Shown here: piece after piece, positions 16,352 through 23,501 of the stretch
Layout: each line of letters begins with the position of its first letter
Position numbering within the stretch: position 1 is the stretch's first letter
Assembly (NCBI GenBank): GCA_945878355.1
Contig: CAMCTC010000057.1
Span: forward strand, 1 to 30,066
DNA: 30,066 bases
Source: Bordetella parapertussis
Lineage (GTDB): Bacteria > Pseudomonadota > Gammaproteobacteria > Burkholderiales > Burkholderiaceae_C
Reading direction: 5' to 3'
Made by a program: the position numbers and the translations under genes
The notes under the pieces: model-generated
What the model was told of the DNA's origin: nothing
The model's input: only the letters and a program-made list of their open reading frames with translations
Database searches by the model: none

Positions 16352-17221
16352 ATGCTTGATCGTGTAGACCGTATGCAAATTGCGGTGAAAGACCGCGCCC
16401 ATGCCGCTGAGACCTTTGCCAAGATGCTCGGTGCCCAAACCGACCGCGAATCGTTCAGCGAGCACCTGAACGCCCGGCGCACCGTGATGCGCTTGGGCGA
16501 GAGCGAGCTCGAGCTCTGCGAGCCCGCGGGCGCCGGGCCGGTGCAAGCGTTCATCGACCGCTGGGGCGAGGGCTTGTTCGCTGCCGGCTATGCCAGCACC
16601 CGCCTCGAGGCCTTGGCCGCGCGGCTGCTTTCGTTGGGCGTGCCCTTCACGCGCGAAGACGGGCAACTGCATCTGCCTGGCAGCAGCACCTTCGGCTTTC
16701 CGATGGTGATCTCGACGCTGGTCGAGCGCGAGCGCATCGGCCCCGTCAGCTTCTTCTACGAAGCGACCAACACGCTGGCGACAGACTGGCACCAGGTGGC
16801 AGCACGCTACAGCGAACTGTTCGACATCGATGCCAGCCGCTTCTCGCCGATCGCGAGCAAGCGCTTCGGTTACGAGGGCACGCTCACGCTGTTCAATCCA
16901 CCAGCCAGACTGGACCGCATCGAGCTGTCACAGACCTTCGCCGACCAGCCCAGCGCGATGCGCCGCTTTGTCGACCGGCGCGGCGGCGATTCGCTGTACA
17001 TGTGTTATGTCGAAACCCATGATTTCGACGGCCTCAAGCAGCGCCTGCTGGACGCGGGTGCGACGCTGACGCTGCGCACCGGCGATGTCACGACCGAGCG
17101 CGACGGGCTGTGGGTACACCCGAAGAACCTGCACGGGTTGCTGCTCGGTGTGTCGCGCCGCACGATGGCCTGGACATGGTCTGGCCGCCCGGAACTGGTC
17201 GAGCCTGCGCCGGCGCTCTGA
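16352..17221 (+). CDS. VOC-family protein (glyoxalase/dioxygenase-like)
   Basis: A 289-residue protein made of two vicinal-oxygen-chelate modules, about 1-120 and 125-275. The first opens VDRMQIAVKDRAHAAETFAKMLGA, the usual beta-alpha start, but with Arg where the metal-binding His normally stands (VDHIxIAV). The second contains RIGPVSFFYEATN and ends in KNLHGLLLGVSRR. Without the canonical first ligand a normal metal-dependent glyoxalase or epimerase activity is doubtful. It has GGAG at 16341-16344 seven bases before the ATG. It lies 67 bases after the MFS gene, and a nested hairpin follows its stop. Its substrate is unknown; an acyl-CoA epimerase-like role in the nearby catabolic cluster is only a guess. 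Confidence 0.75.
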   Translation: MLDRVDRMQIAVKDRAHAAETFAKMLGAQTDRESFSEHLNARRTVMRLGESELELCEPAGAGPVQAFIDRWGEGLFAAGYASTRLEALAARLLSLGVPFTREDGQLHLPGSSTFGFPMVISTLVERERIGPVSFFYEATNTLATDWHQVAARYSELFDIDASRFSPIASKRFGYEGTLTLFNPPARLDRIELSQTFADQPSAMRRFVDRRGGDSLYMCYVETHDFDGLKQRLLDAGATLTLRTGDVTTERDGLWVHPKNLHGLLLGVSRRTMAWTWSGRPELVEPAPAL

Positions 17222-17230
17222 CCCGCAAAC

Positions 17231-17285
17231 CGTCCCGGCCATCGCGCTGCCGATCGCCATCGGCACAGCATGTTGCGCCGGGACG
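17231..17285 (+). promoter_or_regulatory. Nested hairpin in the leader of the lyase-leuCDB operon
   Basis: Outer arms CGTCCCGGC (17231-17239) and GCCGGGACG (17277-17285) are a perfect 9-bp inverted repeat. Inside lies a second perfect stem, GCCGAT (17249-17254) and ATCGGC (17259-17264), with a 4-base loop. It starts nine bases after the VOC stop and ends 62 bases before the lyase start. No U-run follows, so it may be a Rho-assisted terminator, an mRNA stabiliser or a leader element. Confidence 0.5.
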
Positions 17286-17347
17286 CAGTCACTAACCCTA
17301 TCGATCAATGTAAGCGGTAAATCTTCACTGACACACAGGAGCCTTCC

Positions 17348-18241
17348 ATGACCCAAGCTGCCCAGTTCCGTTCACTGCTGGCCCAAGGCAAGCAAAGCGG
17401 CAAAATGCTCGTCGCGCCGGGTGCCATCGACGGCATCACCGGCCGGGCGATAGACCGAGCCGGGTTCAGCGTTGCCTACATGACGGGCGCGGGCACCTCG
17501 GCCACGCTGGGTTACCCGGACTACGGCCTGGTGACGATGACCGAGATGGTGGCCAACGCGACGCGGATCGTGAACTCGATCTCGATCCCGTTGATCAGCG
17601 ACGCCGACACCGGTTACGGCAACGAGTTGAACGTGTTCCGCACCGTGCAGGAGTTCGAGCGCGCTGGCGTGGCGGCGATCCACATCGAGGACCAGGTGTT
17701 CCCCAAGCGCTGCGGTCACCTCGACAACAAGGAAGTGGTCAGCCGCGAGGACTATGTCGCCAAGATCCGCGCCGCCGTCGCGGCGCGCCGGTCGCCCGAC
17801 TTCTGCATCATCGCCCGCACCGATTCGCGTGCGATGCTCGGCCTGGACGAGGCGATCGCTCGCGCCAACGCCGCGCTCGCCAACGGGGCTGACATCGCGT
17901 TCGTCGAGGCGCCGCAAACGCTAGAAGAGCTCGCGCTGATACCTCAACGGGTCAACGGGCCATGCTTGCTCAACGTGGTGCGCGGCGGCAAGACGCCGGA
18001 CCTGCTGCTCGACGATGCCGAACGCATGGGCTATGTGATCGCGATCCTGCCTGGGCTGCTGCTCGGCGGCATCATCTCGACCTGTGACCGCTTGCTCGAG
18101 GACGTCAAACGACTGGGCAAGTACCCGCCGCAGCAAGGCGTCGGTTCACCGGCCGCGACCTTCGCGCGCTTCGGCTCGGTCGAATGGGACGCCCGGCGCA
18201 CCGCTTTCCGTGACGCCCCCTCCGGCCAGACACAGTCATGA
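17348..18241 (+). CDS. Isocitrate lyase / PEP mutase family C-C lyase
   Basis: TIM-barrel enzyme of the isocitrate lyase/PEP mutase superfamily, 297 residues. Active-site features are visible: Mg ligand region SDADTGYG (D85, D87), HIEDQ (E114, D115) and the mobile catalytic loop KRCGH with Cys122, followed by IARTDSRA. The KRCGH cysteine marks true lyases (methylisocitrate lyase, isocitrate lyase, 2,3-dimethylmalate lyase), not PEP mutases. It resembles PrpB, but no prpC or prpD is nearby. A CAGGAG site sits before the ATG. Its stop overlaps the leuC-like start (ATGA), and LeuC-, LeuD- and LeuB-like genes follow. Known 2,3-dimethylmalate lyase works with a LeuCD-like hydratase in nicotinate fermentation, which makes a substituted malate the favoured substrate. 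Confidence 0.88.
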   Translation: MTQAAQFRSLLAQGKQSGKMLVAPGAIDGITGRAIDRAGFSVAYMTGAGTSATLGYPDYGLVTMTEMVANATRIVNSISIPLISDADTGYGNELNVFRTVQEFERAGVAAIHIEDQVFPKRCGHLDNKEVVSREDYVAKIRAAVAARRSPDFCIIARTDSRAMLGLDEAIARANAALANGADIAFVEAPQTLEELALIPQRVNGPCLLNVVRGGKTPDLLLDDAERMGYVIAILPGLLLGGIISTCDRLLEDVKRLGKYPPQQGVGSPAATFARFGSVEWDARRTAFRDAPSGQTQS

Positions 18242-19653
18242 TTGCTGCGCAGACCCTGTTCGACAAGATCTGGCAACGCCATGTCGTCGTCGACCGCGGC
18301 GACGGCTACCAGCTGCTCTACATCGACCGTCACCTGATGCACGATGGGTCGGCGGCAGGCTTTGCGCGCTTGCGCCAGCGCGGGCAGACCTTGCGCAGGC
18401 CCGATCTGGCTTTCGCCACGCCCGACCACTACACCTCGACCAGCGGCCGCAGCGCCGAAGACATCGCTGACCCGCAGCACCGCCGCCTGGTCGAGCAGAT
18501 TCGCGACAACAGCCGGGCCAGCGGCGTCAAGCTCTTCTACCTCGGCGACGAGCGCCAGGGCATCGCCCATGTGGTCGGGCCCGAGCAAGGCATCACGCAG
18601 CCCGGCGTGACGCTGGTCTGCGGCGATTCGCACACGGCCACTCACGGCGCGCTAGGCGCGCTGGCCTTCGGCATCGGTTCGTCCGAAGTGACCCATGTGA
18701 TGGCCACCCAATGCCTGTGGCAGCGCAAGCCGAAGTCGATGCGCGTCGAGGTCGACGGCAGGCTGGGCGAGGGCGTGACCGCCAAGGACTTGATCCTGGC
18801 GATCATCGGGCGCATCGGCGCAGCGGGTGGCGTCGGCCATGTCATCGAATACGCCGGCCCGGCGATCCGCGCGCTGTCGATCGAAGGTCGGCTGACGGTG
18901 TGCAACATGTCGATCGAGGCCGGTGCCCGCGCTGGCATGGTGGCCCCTGACGACACCACGTACAGCTACCTGCACGGCCGGCCACTCGCACCCAGCGGCG
19001 CTGCTTGGGACCGCGCGATCGCCTACTGGCGTTCGCTGCCCAGTGACGCGGGCAGCCGCTTCGACCGCGAAGTCAGGCTCGATGCCTCGCAGATCGCGCC
19101 GATGCTGACTTGGGGCACCAGCCCGGAGGATGCGGTCTCGATCGCCGACCGCGTGCCCGATCCCGCGGCCGCGCCCGACGCGACGCGGCGCGACGCGATG
19201 CTGCGCTCACTCGAGTACATGGGCTTGACGCCCGGCACGCCGATGGACCAGGTCGCGGTCGACCGCGTCTTCATCGGCTCGTGCACCAACAGCCGCATCG
19301 AGGACTTGCGTGCCGCGGCGGTTGTCGTGCGGGGGCGCCGGGCGGTGGTGCCGTCCTGGGTGGTGGCCGGTTCGGGGCTGGTCAAACGCCAGGCCGAGGC
19401 CGAGGGTCTGGACAAGGTCTTCCGCGATGCGGGCTTCGAATGGCGCGAGCCGGGTTGCTCGATGTGCGTCGGGATGAACGGCGACACCGGGCTGCCGGGT
19501 CAGCGCATTGCGTCGACCTCGAACCGCAACTTCGTCGGTCGCCAGGGGCGAGGGGTCCGCAGCCATCTGCTGAGCCCCGCGATGGCCGCTGCCGCAGCGG
19601 TGACAGGCCGATTCACCGACGTGCGACGACTGATGGCCGGGGAGACGCTGTGA
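18238..19653 (+). CDS. LeuC-like aconitase-family large subunit
   Basis: Iron-sulfur hydratase/isomerase large subunit, 471 residues, full length for the E. coli-type LeuC. The 4Fe-4S ligands are C349 (IGSCTNSR), C407 and C410 (EPGCSMC), and most core blocks match LeuC ([41 protein letters not shown]). Around residues 62-67 it reads PDHYTST where LeuC has MDHNVST, so the Asn after the catalytic His is Tyr, and the following 25 residues differ strongly. It starts four bases inside the lyase gene and overlaps the leuD-like gene, so all are coupled. Leucine biosynthesis cannot be excluded, but linkage to a lyase and the changed motif favour another alkylmalate or alkylmaleate substrate. Confidence 0.87.
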   Translation: MIAAQTLFDKIWQRHVVVDRGDGYQLLYIDRHLMHDGSAAGFARLRQRGQTLRRPDLAFATPDHYTSTSGRSAEDIADPQHRRLVEQIRDNSRASGVKLFYLGDERQGIAHVVGPEQGITQPGVTLVCGDSHTATHGALGALAFGIGSSEVTHVMATQCLWQRKPKSMRVEVDGRLGEGVTAKDLILAIIGRIGAAGGVGHVIEYAGPAIRALSIEGRLTVCNMSIEAGARAGMVAPDDTTYSYLHGRPLAPSGAAWDRAIAYWRSLPSDAGSRFDREVRLDASQIAPMLTWGTSPEDAVSIADRVPDPAAAPDATRRDAMLRSLEYMGLTPGTPMDQVAVDRVFIGSCTNSRIEDLRAAAVVVRGRRAVVPSWVVAGSGLVKRQAEAEGLDKVFRDAGFEWREPGCSMCVGMNGDTGLPGQRIASTSNRNFVGRQGRGVRSHLLSPAMAAAAAVTGRFTDVRRLMAGETL

Positions 19654-20255
19654 TGCAGGCTTTCACCACCTTGACCGCGACCGCAGTGCCGATCGACCAG
19701 GCCAATGTCGACACCGACCAGATCATCCCGGCGCGCTTTCTGGGCCACCCCCGCGAGCAGCAGGTCGACGCGATGTTCCACGACATGCGCTACGACGCGA
19801 ACCAACAACGCCGCGACGATTTCGTGCTCAACCAGCCGGCTTATGCCGACGCGAAGATCATCGTCGCGGACCGCAACTTCGCCTGCGGTTCGTCGCGCGA
19901 GAACGCCGTCACCGTGATGGTCGACAACGGCTTTAGGGCTTTCATCGCGCCGAGCTTTGGCGACATCTTTTTCACCAACTGCTTCCAGAACGGCGTGCTG
20001 CCGATCCGCTTGCCCGCCGAGCGGGTCGATGCGCTGCGCGCGGCACTGCGCGCGGCGCCTGGCAGCCGCATCACCGTCGATTTGGCAAACCAGCAGGTGG
20101 TGGGCCCGGACGGCCAGGTCGACGCTTTCGAGATCGACGCTTTTCGCAAGGACTGCCTGCTCCAGGGGCTAGACGAGATCAGCCTGACCTTGAGCCACGA
20201 GTCCGACATCGCCCGCTTCGAGGCAAACCAGCGTCAAACCATGGACTGGCTGTAA
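19653..20255 (+). CDS. LeuD-like aconitase-family small subunit
   Basis: Swivel-domain partner of the LeuC-like protein, 200 residues, the normal LeuD size. Conserved parts include NVDTDQIIPARFL, the NFACGSSRENA block and APSFGDIFFTN. The segment that in LeuD reads roughly TRTGFGxxLFxDWR, the loop lining the substrate pocket, is replaced by HPREQQVDAMFHDMR, so the pocket is probably different from that of isopropylmalate isomerase. Also REN replaces the usual REH in the GSSRE block. Its ATG overlaps the TGA of the large-subunit gene (ATGA), and the LeuB-like gene starts three bases after its stop. The likely job is reversible hydration or isomerisation of a substituted malate. Confidence 0.87.
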   Translation: MQAFTTLTATAVPIDQANVDTDQIIPARFLGHPREQQVDAMFHDMRYDANQQRRDDFVLNQPAYADAKIIVADRNFACGSSRENAVTVMVDNGFRAFIAPSFGDIFFTNCFQNGVLPIRLPAERVDALRAALRAAPGSRITVDLANQQVVGPDGQVDAFEIDAFRKDCLLQGLDEISLTLSHESDIARFEANQRQTMDWL

Positions 20256-20258
20256 ACA

Positions 20259-21377
20259 ATGACTGATTTCAATGCTGGCGCCGGCCTGAAGATCCTCGTG
20301 CTCGGTGGCGACGGCGTCGGCCCCGAAGTGATGGCGCAAGCCTTGCGCGTGTTGCATTGGTTTGGCGGCCGGCTGCCGATTCAAGCCTTGGAGATGCCCT
20401 ACGGCCTGTCGGCCTGGCGTGCCGAGGGCGCGATCCTGCCTGCGCGAACCTTGGCCGCAGTGCATGCTGCCGACGCGGTGCTGTTCGGTGCGATCGGTGG
20501 CGACTACGCCGGCGTGCCGGTCGATGTGCGGCGCGAAGGCAGCATCCTGCGCTTGCGCCGCGAACTCGGCCTGTACGCCAACCTGCGGCCGGTGCGCTAC
20601 TGGCCGGCATTGGCGCGGTCCTGCCCGCTGCGCGCCGAGGTCGCTGCCGGCACCGACATCGCGCTTGTTCGCGAAAACACCGGCGGGCTGTACTTCGGCA
20701 CGCCGCGCGGCATCGAGACGCTGGCCGACGGCCGGCGCCAGGCCGTCAACACCCAGCGCTACGCCAGCGACGAGATCGAGCGCGTCGCGCGCTTTGCGTT
20801 CGACCTCGCGCGCGGCCGGCAAGGTCGGGTCTGTTCGGTCGACAAGTCCAATGTGCTCGAGACCGGCGTGCTGTGGCGCGAGACCGTCACGGCGCTGCAC
20901 AGGCGTGAATACGCTGATGTGACGCTGTCGCACATGCTGGTCGACAACTGCGCGATGCAACTCGTGCGTGCGCCGACGCAGTTCGACGTGATCGTCACCG
21001 ACAACATGTTCGGCGACATCTTGTCCGACGGTGCGGGTGCGGTCGCGGGTTCGCTCGGCATGTTGCCGTCGGCCTCGCTGGGCGCCATCGGAGCGAACGG
21101 TCGGCGCAACGCGCTCTACGAGCCGGTCCATGGCAGCGCGCCAGACATCGAGGGCCTGGGCATCGCCAATCCGATCGGCGCGATCCTGAGCGTCGCGATG
21201 CTGCTCAAGCACAGCGCCGACGCAGCAGCCGAGGCCGACCGGCTCGAGCGTGCGCTTGAAGCCGCGCTGGCGGCGGGCGCTCGTTGCGCCGACATCGCAG
21301 CGCCCGGCGAGGCCGCGCTGGGCACGGTGGCGATGGGTGACGCGGTGATCGCCGCGCTCGATCGTCAAGCCGGTTGA
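20259..21377 (+). CDS. LeuB-like beta-hydroxyacid oxidative decarboxylase
   Basis: NAD(P)-dependent enzyme of the isopropylmalate / isocitrate dehydrogenase family, 372 residues. It has the start KILVLGGDGVGPEV, the substrate helix REGSILRLRRELGLYANLRP (with Glu, Ile and Leu in the places that contact the alkyl side chain in IPMDH), SVDKSNVLE with the catalytic Lys, the metal-binding TDNMFGDILSD, and EPVHGSAPDI for NAD. The loop VRENTGGLYFG mixes IPMDH (VRELTGG) and isocitrate-type (VRENT) features. It oxidises and decarboxylates a 3-substituted malate to a 2-oxo acid. Last gene of the four-gene operon; a hairpin follows at 21383-21415. True leucine biosynthesis is the main alternative. Confidence 0.88.
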   Translation: MTDFNAGAGLKILVLGGDGVGPEVMAQALRVLHWFGGRLPIQALEMPYGLSAWRAEGAILPARTLAAVHAADAVLFGAIGGDYAGVPVDVRREGSILRLRRELGLYANLRPVRYWPALARSCPLRAEVAAGTDIALVRENTGGLYFGTPRGIETLADGRRQAVNTQRYASDEIERVARFAFDLARGRQGRVCSVDKSNVLETGVLWRETVTALHRREYADVTLSHMLVDNCAMQLVRAPTQFDVIVTDNMFGDILSDGAGAVAGSLGMLPSASLGAIGANGRRNALYEPVHGSAPDIEGLGIANPIGAILSVAMLLKHSADAAAEADRLERALEAALAAGARCADIAAPGEAALGTVAMGDAVIAALDRQAG

Positions 21378-21382
21378 ACTGC

Positions 21383-21415
21383 GCGCCGGCGCTTGCGGGC
21401 TGCAGCTGCCGGCGC
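21383..21415 (+). terminator. Hairpin after the leuB-like gene
   Basis: Perfect 8-bp arms GCGCCGGC (21383-21390) and GCCGGCGC (21408-21415) start six bases after the stop codon. There is no U-run, so this is not a canonical intrinsic terminator, but it is a stable structure at an operon end and is followed by about 125 bases before the next gene with its own promoter-like region. Confidence 0.45.
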
Positions 21416-21487
21416 ACCGCGGCTGCTTGAAGTCCGAGGCCCCTCAGCCTCTTGCGCTGCTCAGCAGGATGCTAGAGTTTGGGATCG

Positions 21488-21514
21488 ATTCGCGTCATTC
21501 GCGTCATTCGCGTG
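21488..21514 (+). repeat. Three tandem 9-bp repeats upstream of the crotonase gene
   Basis: ATTCGCGTC is repeated at 21488 and 21497, with a third copy ending in G at 21506-21514. An A+T-rich CATAAATA follows at 21521-21528, where a -10 box could lie, and the gene starts at 21543. The repeats therefore fall at the -35 region of a possible promoter and could be activator sites or a slippage tract that alters expression. Confidence 0.6.
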
Positions 21515-21542
21515 AACAAGCATAAATAGGCAAAAGCATTTC

Positions 21543-22331
21543 ATGGTCTACGAAACACTGAATTTCGAGGTGCAGGACGGCGTCGCTTGCATCGTCTTCA
21601 ACCGACCCAAGCAGGGCAACGCGCTGTCGCCCTTGATGGCCAAGGAGTTTTCCGACGCGGCGATCCGCTGTGACGACGACCCGTCGATACGTGCGGTCGT
21701 GCTGACCGGTGAAGGCAAGCTGTTTTGCGCCGGAGGCGACCTCAGCGCGTTTGTTGCTGCTGGGGCAGGTGCGAATTCACTGATCAAGGCCATGGCCGGC
21801 GACCTGCACATGGCCTTGTCGCGCCTGGCGCGGATGGATCCGCCGGTGATCGCCGCGGTCAACGGCGCTGCCGGCGGCGCGGGTTTCAGCATCGTGATGG
21901 CTGCGGACCTGGCCATCGCTGCGCAAAGTGCCAAGTTCACGATGGCTTACACGAACGCGGGCCTGTCGCCCGACGGCAGTTCGACTTTTTACATGCCGCG
22001 CAAGATCGGCGACCGCCGAGCGCGCGAGCTGATGCTGACCAACCGTGTGCTCAGCGCCGCCGAGGCGCTGGATTGGGGCGTCGTCAACCAGGTCGTGGCC
22101 GACGGTGAGGCGCTAGCAGCGGCGATGACACTGGCCAAGCGCCTGGCTGCCGGACCCACCCGGGCCTACGGTGCCGTCAAGACGCTGCTCAACGAATCGT
22201 TCGAGCATGGCCTGGAGTCGCAGATGGAGCTCGAGGCGCGCAAGATCGCCGAGTTGGTGGTCAGCGCTGACGGACAGGAAGGCATCAAAGCCTTCTTCGA
22301 GAAGCGAAAGCCTGGATTCACGGGTCGCTGA
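21543..22331 (+). CDS. Enoyl-CoA hydratase/isomerase family protein (PaaG-like)
   Basis: Crotonase-fold enzyme, 262 residues, acting on an acyl-CoA in the cytoplasm. The oxyanion-hole segments are FCAGGDL (62-67) and AVNGAAGGAGFS (105-116). The two catalytic glutamates of classical enoyl-CoA hydratase are absent: the places correspond to F115 and Y136. Instead there is an Asp at 144 in GLSPDGSSTFYMPR, the position used by PaaG-type isomerases. Isomerisation or an unusual hydration is therefore likelier than standard hydratase activity. It appears to start a new transcription unit behind the tandem repeats, and its stop overlaps the livM start (TGATG). It is linked to lyase, carboxylase and acyl-CoA dehydrogenase genes downstream. 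Confidence 0.88.
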   Translation: MVYETLNFEVQDGVACIVFNRPKQGNALSPLMAKEFSDAAIRCDDDPSIRAVVLTGEGKLFCAGGDLSAFVAAGAGANSLIKAMAGDLHMALSRLARMDPPVIAAVNGAAGGAGFSIVMAADLAIAAQSAKFTMAYTNAGLSPDGSSTFYMPRKIGDRRARELMLTNRVLSAAEALDWGVVNQVVADGEALAAAMTLAKRLAAGPTRAYGAVKTLLNESFEHGLESQMELEARKIAELVVSADGQEGIKAFFEKRKPGFTGR

Positions 22332-23323
22332 TGCAACAGACTTCTGCGCCACATTGGCGCCTGTTCGGCCTGTTGCTGGTCCTCGGAGTGGTCGCCTCGG
22401 TGCCGATGTTTGCATCGGACTTCCAGCTCTTCCGGTTCACCAACATCTTGATCTATGTGCTTGCGCTGCTCGGGATGAATGTCCTGGTGGGCTACAACGG
22501 TCAGATATCGCTGGGGCACGGTGCGTTTTACGCGATCGGCGCGTACGCGACGACCTTGCTCATCGTGCACCTTGACATGGCGCACTGGGTCGCGGTGCCG
22601 GTCGCGGGCGTTGTCTGTCTGGTCGTCGGGGCCTTGTTCGGCCTGCCCTTGCTTCGGCTGCAGCCCATGCACCTGGCGATGGCCACGTTTGCCGTCGGTG
22701 CGGTACTGCCGAGCATCGCGAAATGGAAGATGCTCGAGCGCTGGACCGGCGGCGGCCAAGGTCTGGGCATCGACGTGCCTGCGGTGCCTTTCGGTCTGCC
22801 GCTGAGTTTCGACCAATGGCTTTACCTGCTGGCGCTGCTGCTGTTGGCGCTGGCGTTCCTGCTGACGACGAACTTGCTGCGCGGTCGCGTCGGTCGCGCG
22901 GTCATCGCGATCCGGGACCATCCGATTGCGGCGCGAACCATGGGCATAGACACGGTCTTCTACAAGTCGGCGGTCTTCGGCATCAGCGCGATGCTGACCG
23001 GCATCGCCGGCGGGCTGGCGGCGCTGTCGATGCGCTATGTCGCGCCGGGCATGTTCGGGATGTTCCTGTCCTTCGGTTTCCTGATCGGCATCGCGGTTGG
23101 CGGCCTGGGCTCGCTGAGCGGGGCGATCTATGGCGCGGTCGTTCTGCAGTTCATCTTTCTGGTGGTCGGCGCGGCGGCGCGAACGATGCAGACGTCGAAC
23201 ACACCACTGATCTATGGCGTGGTGCTGATCCTGTTCCTGTGCCTGTGCCCGAACGGCATCGCGGGTCTGGTCAACAGCGCCTGGGCTCGGTTGCGCCGCA
23301 GCGCTGCGCTGCGAACAGGCTGA
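22331..23323 (+). CDS. livM: Branched-chain-type ABC transporter permease, LivM family
   Basis: Inner-membrane permease, 330 residues, about nine hydrophobic segments. Family features are NVLVGYNGQISLGHGAFYAIG near the start and the cytoplasmic coupling region GRVGRAVIAIRDHPIAARTMG that contacts the ATPase. LivM normally works with LivH, two ATPases (LivG, LivF) and a binding protein, yet none of these is adjacent: the next gene is an HMG-CoA-lyase-like gene 178 bases away. The partners may lie beyond the right edge or have been lost. Such transporters in catabolic clusters often carry aromatic or branched carboxylic acids instead of amino acids. Translation is coupled to the crotonase gene through a TGATG overlap. 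Confidence 0.9.
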   Translation: MQQTSAPHWRLFGLLLVLGVVASVPMFASDFQLFRFTNILIYVLALLGMNVLVGYNGQISLGHGAFYAIGAYATTLLIVHLDMAHWVAVPVAGVVCLVVGALFGLPLLRLQPMHLAMATFAVGAVLPSIAKWKMLERWTGGGQGLGIDVPAVPFGLPLSFDQWLYLLALLLLALAFLLTTNLLRGRVGRAVIAIRDHPIAARTMGIDTVFYKSAVFGISAMLTGIAGGLAALSMRYVAPGMFGMFLSFGFLIGIAVGGLGSLSGAIYGAVVLQFIFLVVGAAARTMQTSNTPLIYGVVLILFLCLCPNGIAGLVNSAWARLRRSAALRTG

Positions 23324-23338
23324 GCCCTTGTCTGCGCC

Positions 23339-23468
23339 CAGGGGGTGGAGCGAGTAAGAATTCTGCTGCGCGTCTTGGAGGATCGAAGCATCCGGGTTTT
23401 CACGCCAGCGGCCGGCGCGTTGCTTGGCATGATGGTGGCTGGTCTGCAATGGTCGAGACCACCCCCTG
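23339..23468. repeat. 130-bp segment bounded by perfect 10-bp inverted repeats
   Basis: CAGGGGGTGG at 23339-23348 is the exact complement of CCACCCCCTG at 23459-23468. The segment fills most of the 178-base gap between livM and the next gene. No target-site duplication is seen and there is no coding potential. It could be a small MITE-like element, a scar left by loss of liv genes, or a regulatory structure. Confidence 0.4.
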
Positions 23469-23501
23469 TGTGAAACCTTCAAGGCGACCAGCCTGTGACC
23501 C

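Noticed and set aside
17348..18241. Assigning the lyase as PrpB (methylisocitrate lyase)
   Set aside because: Motifs fit, but there is no prpC, prpD or acnD nearby and the operon partners are LeuCDB-like, so a specific prpB label is not justified.
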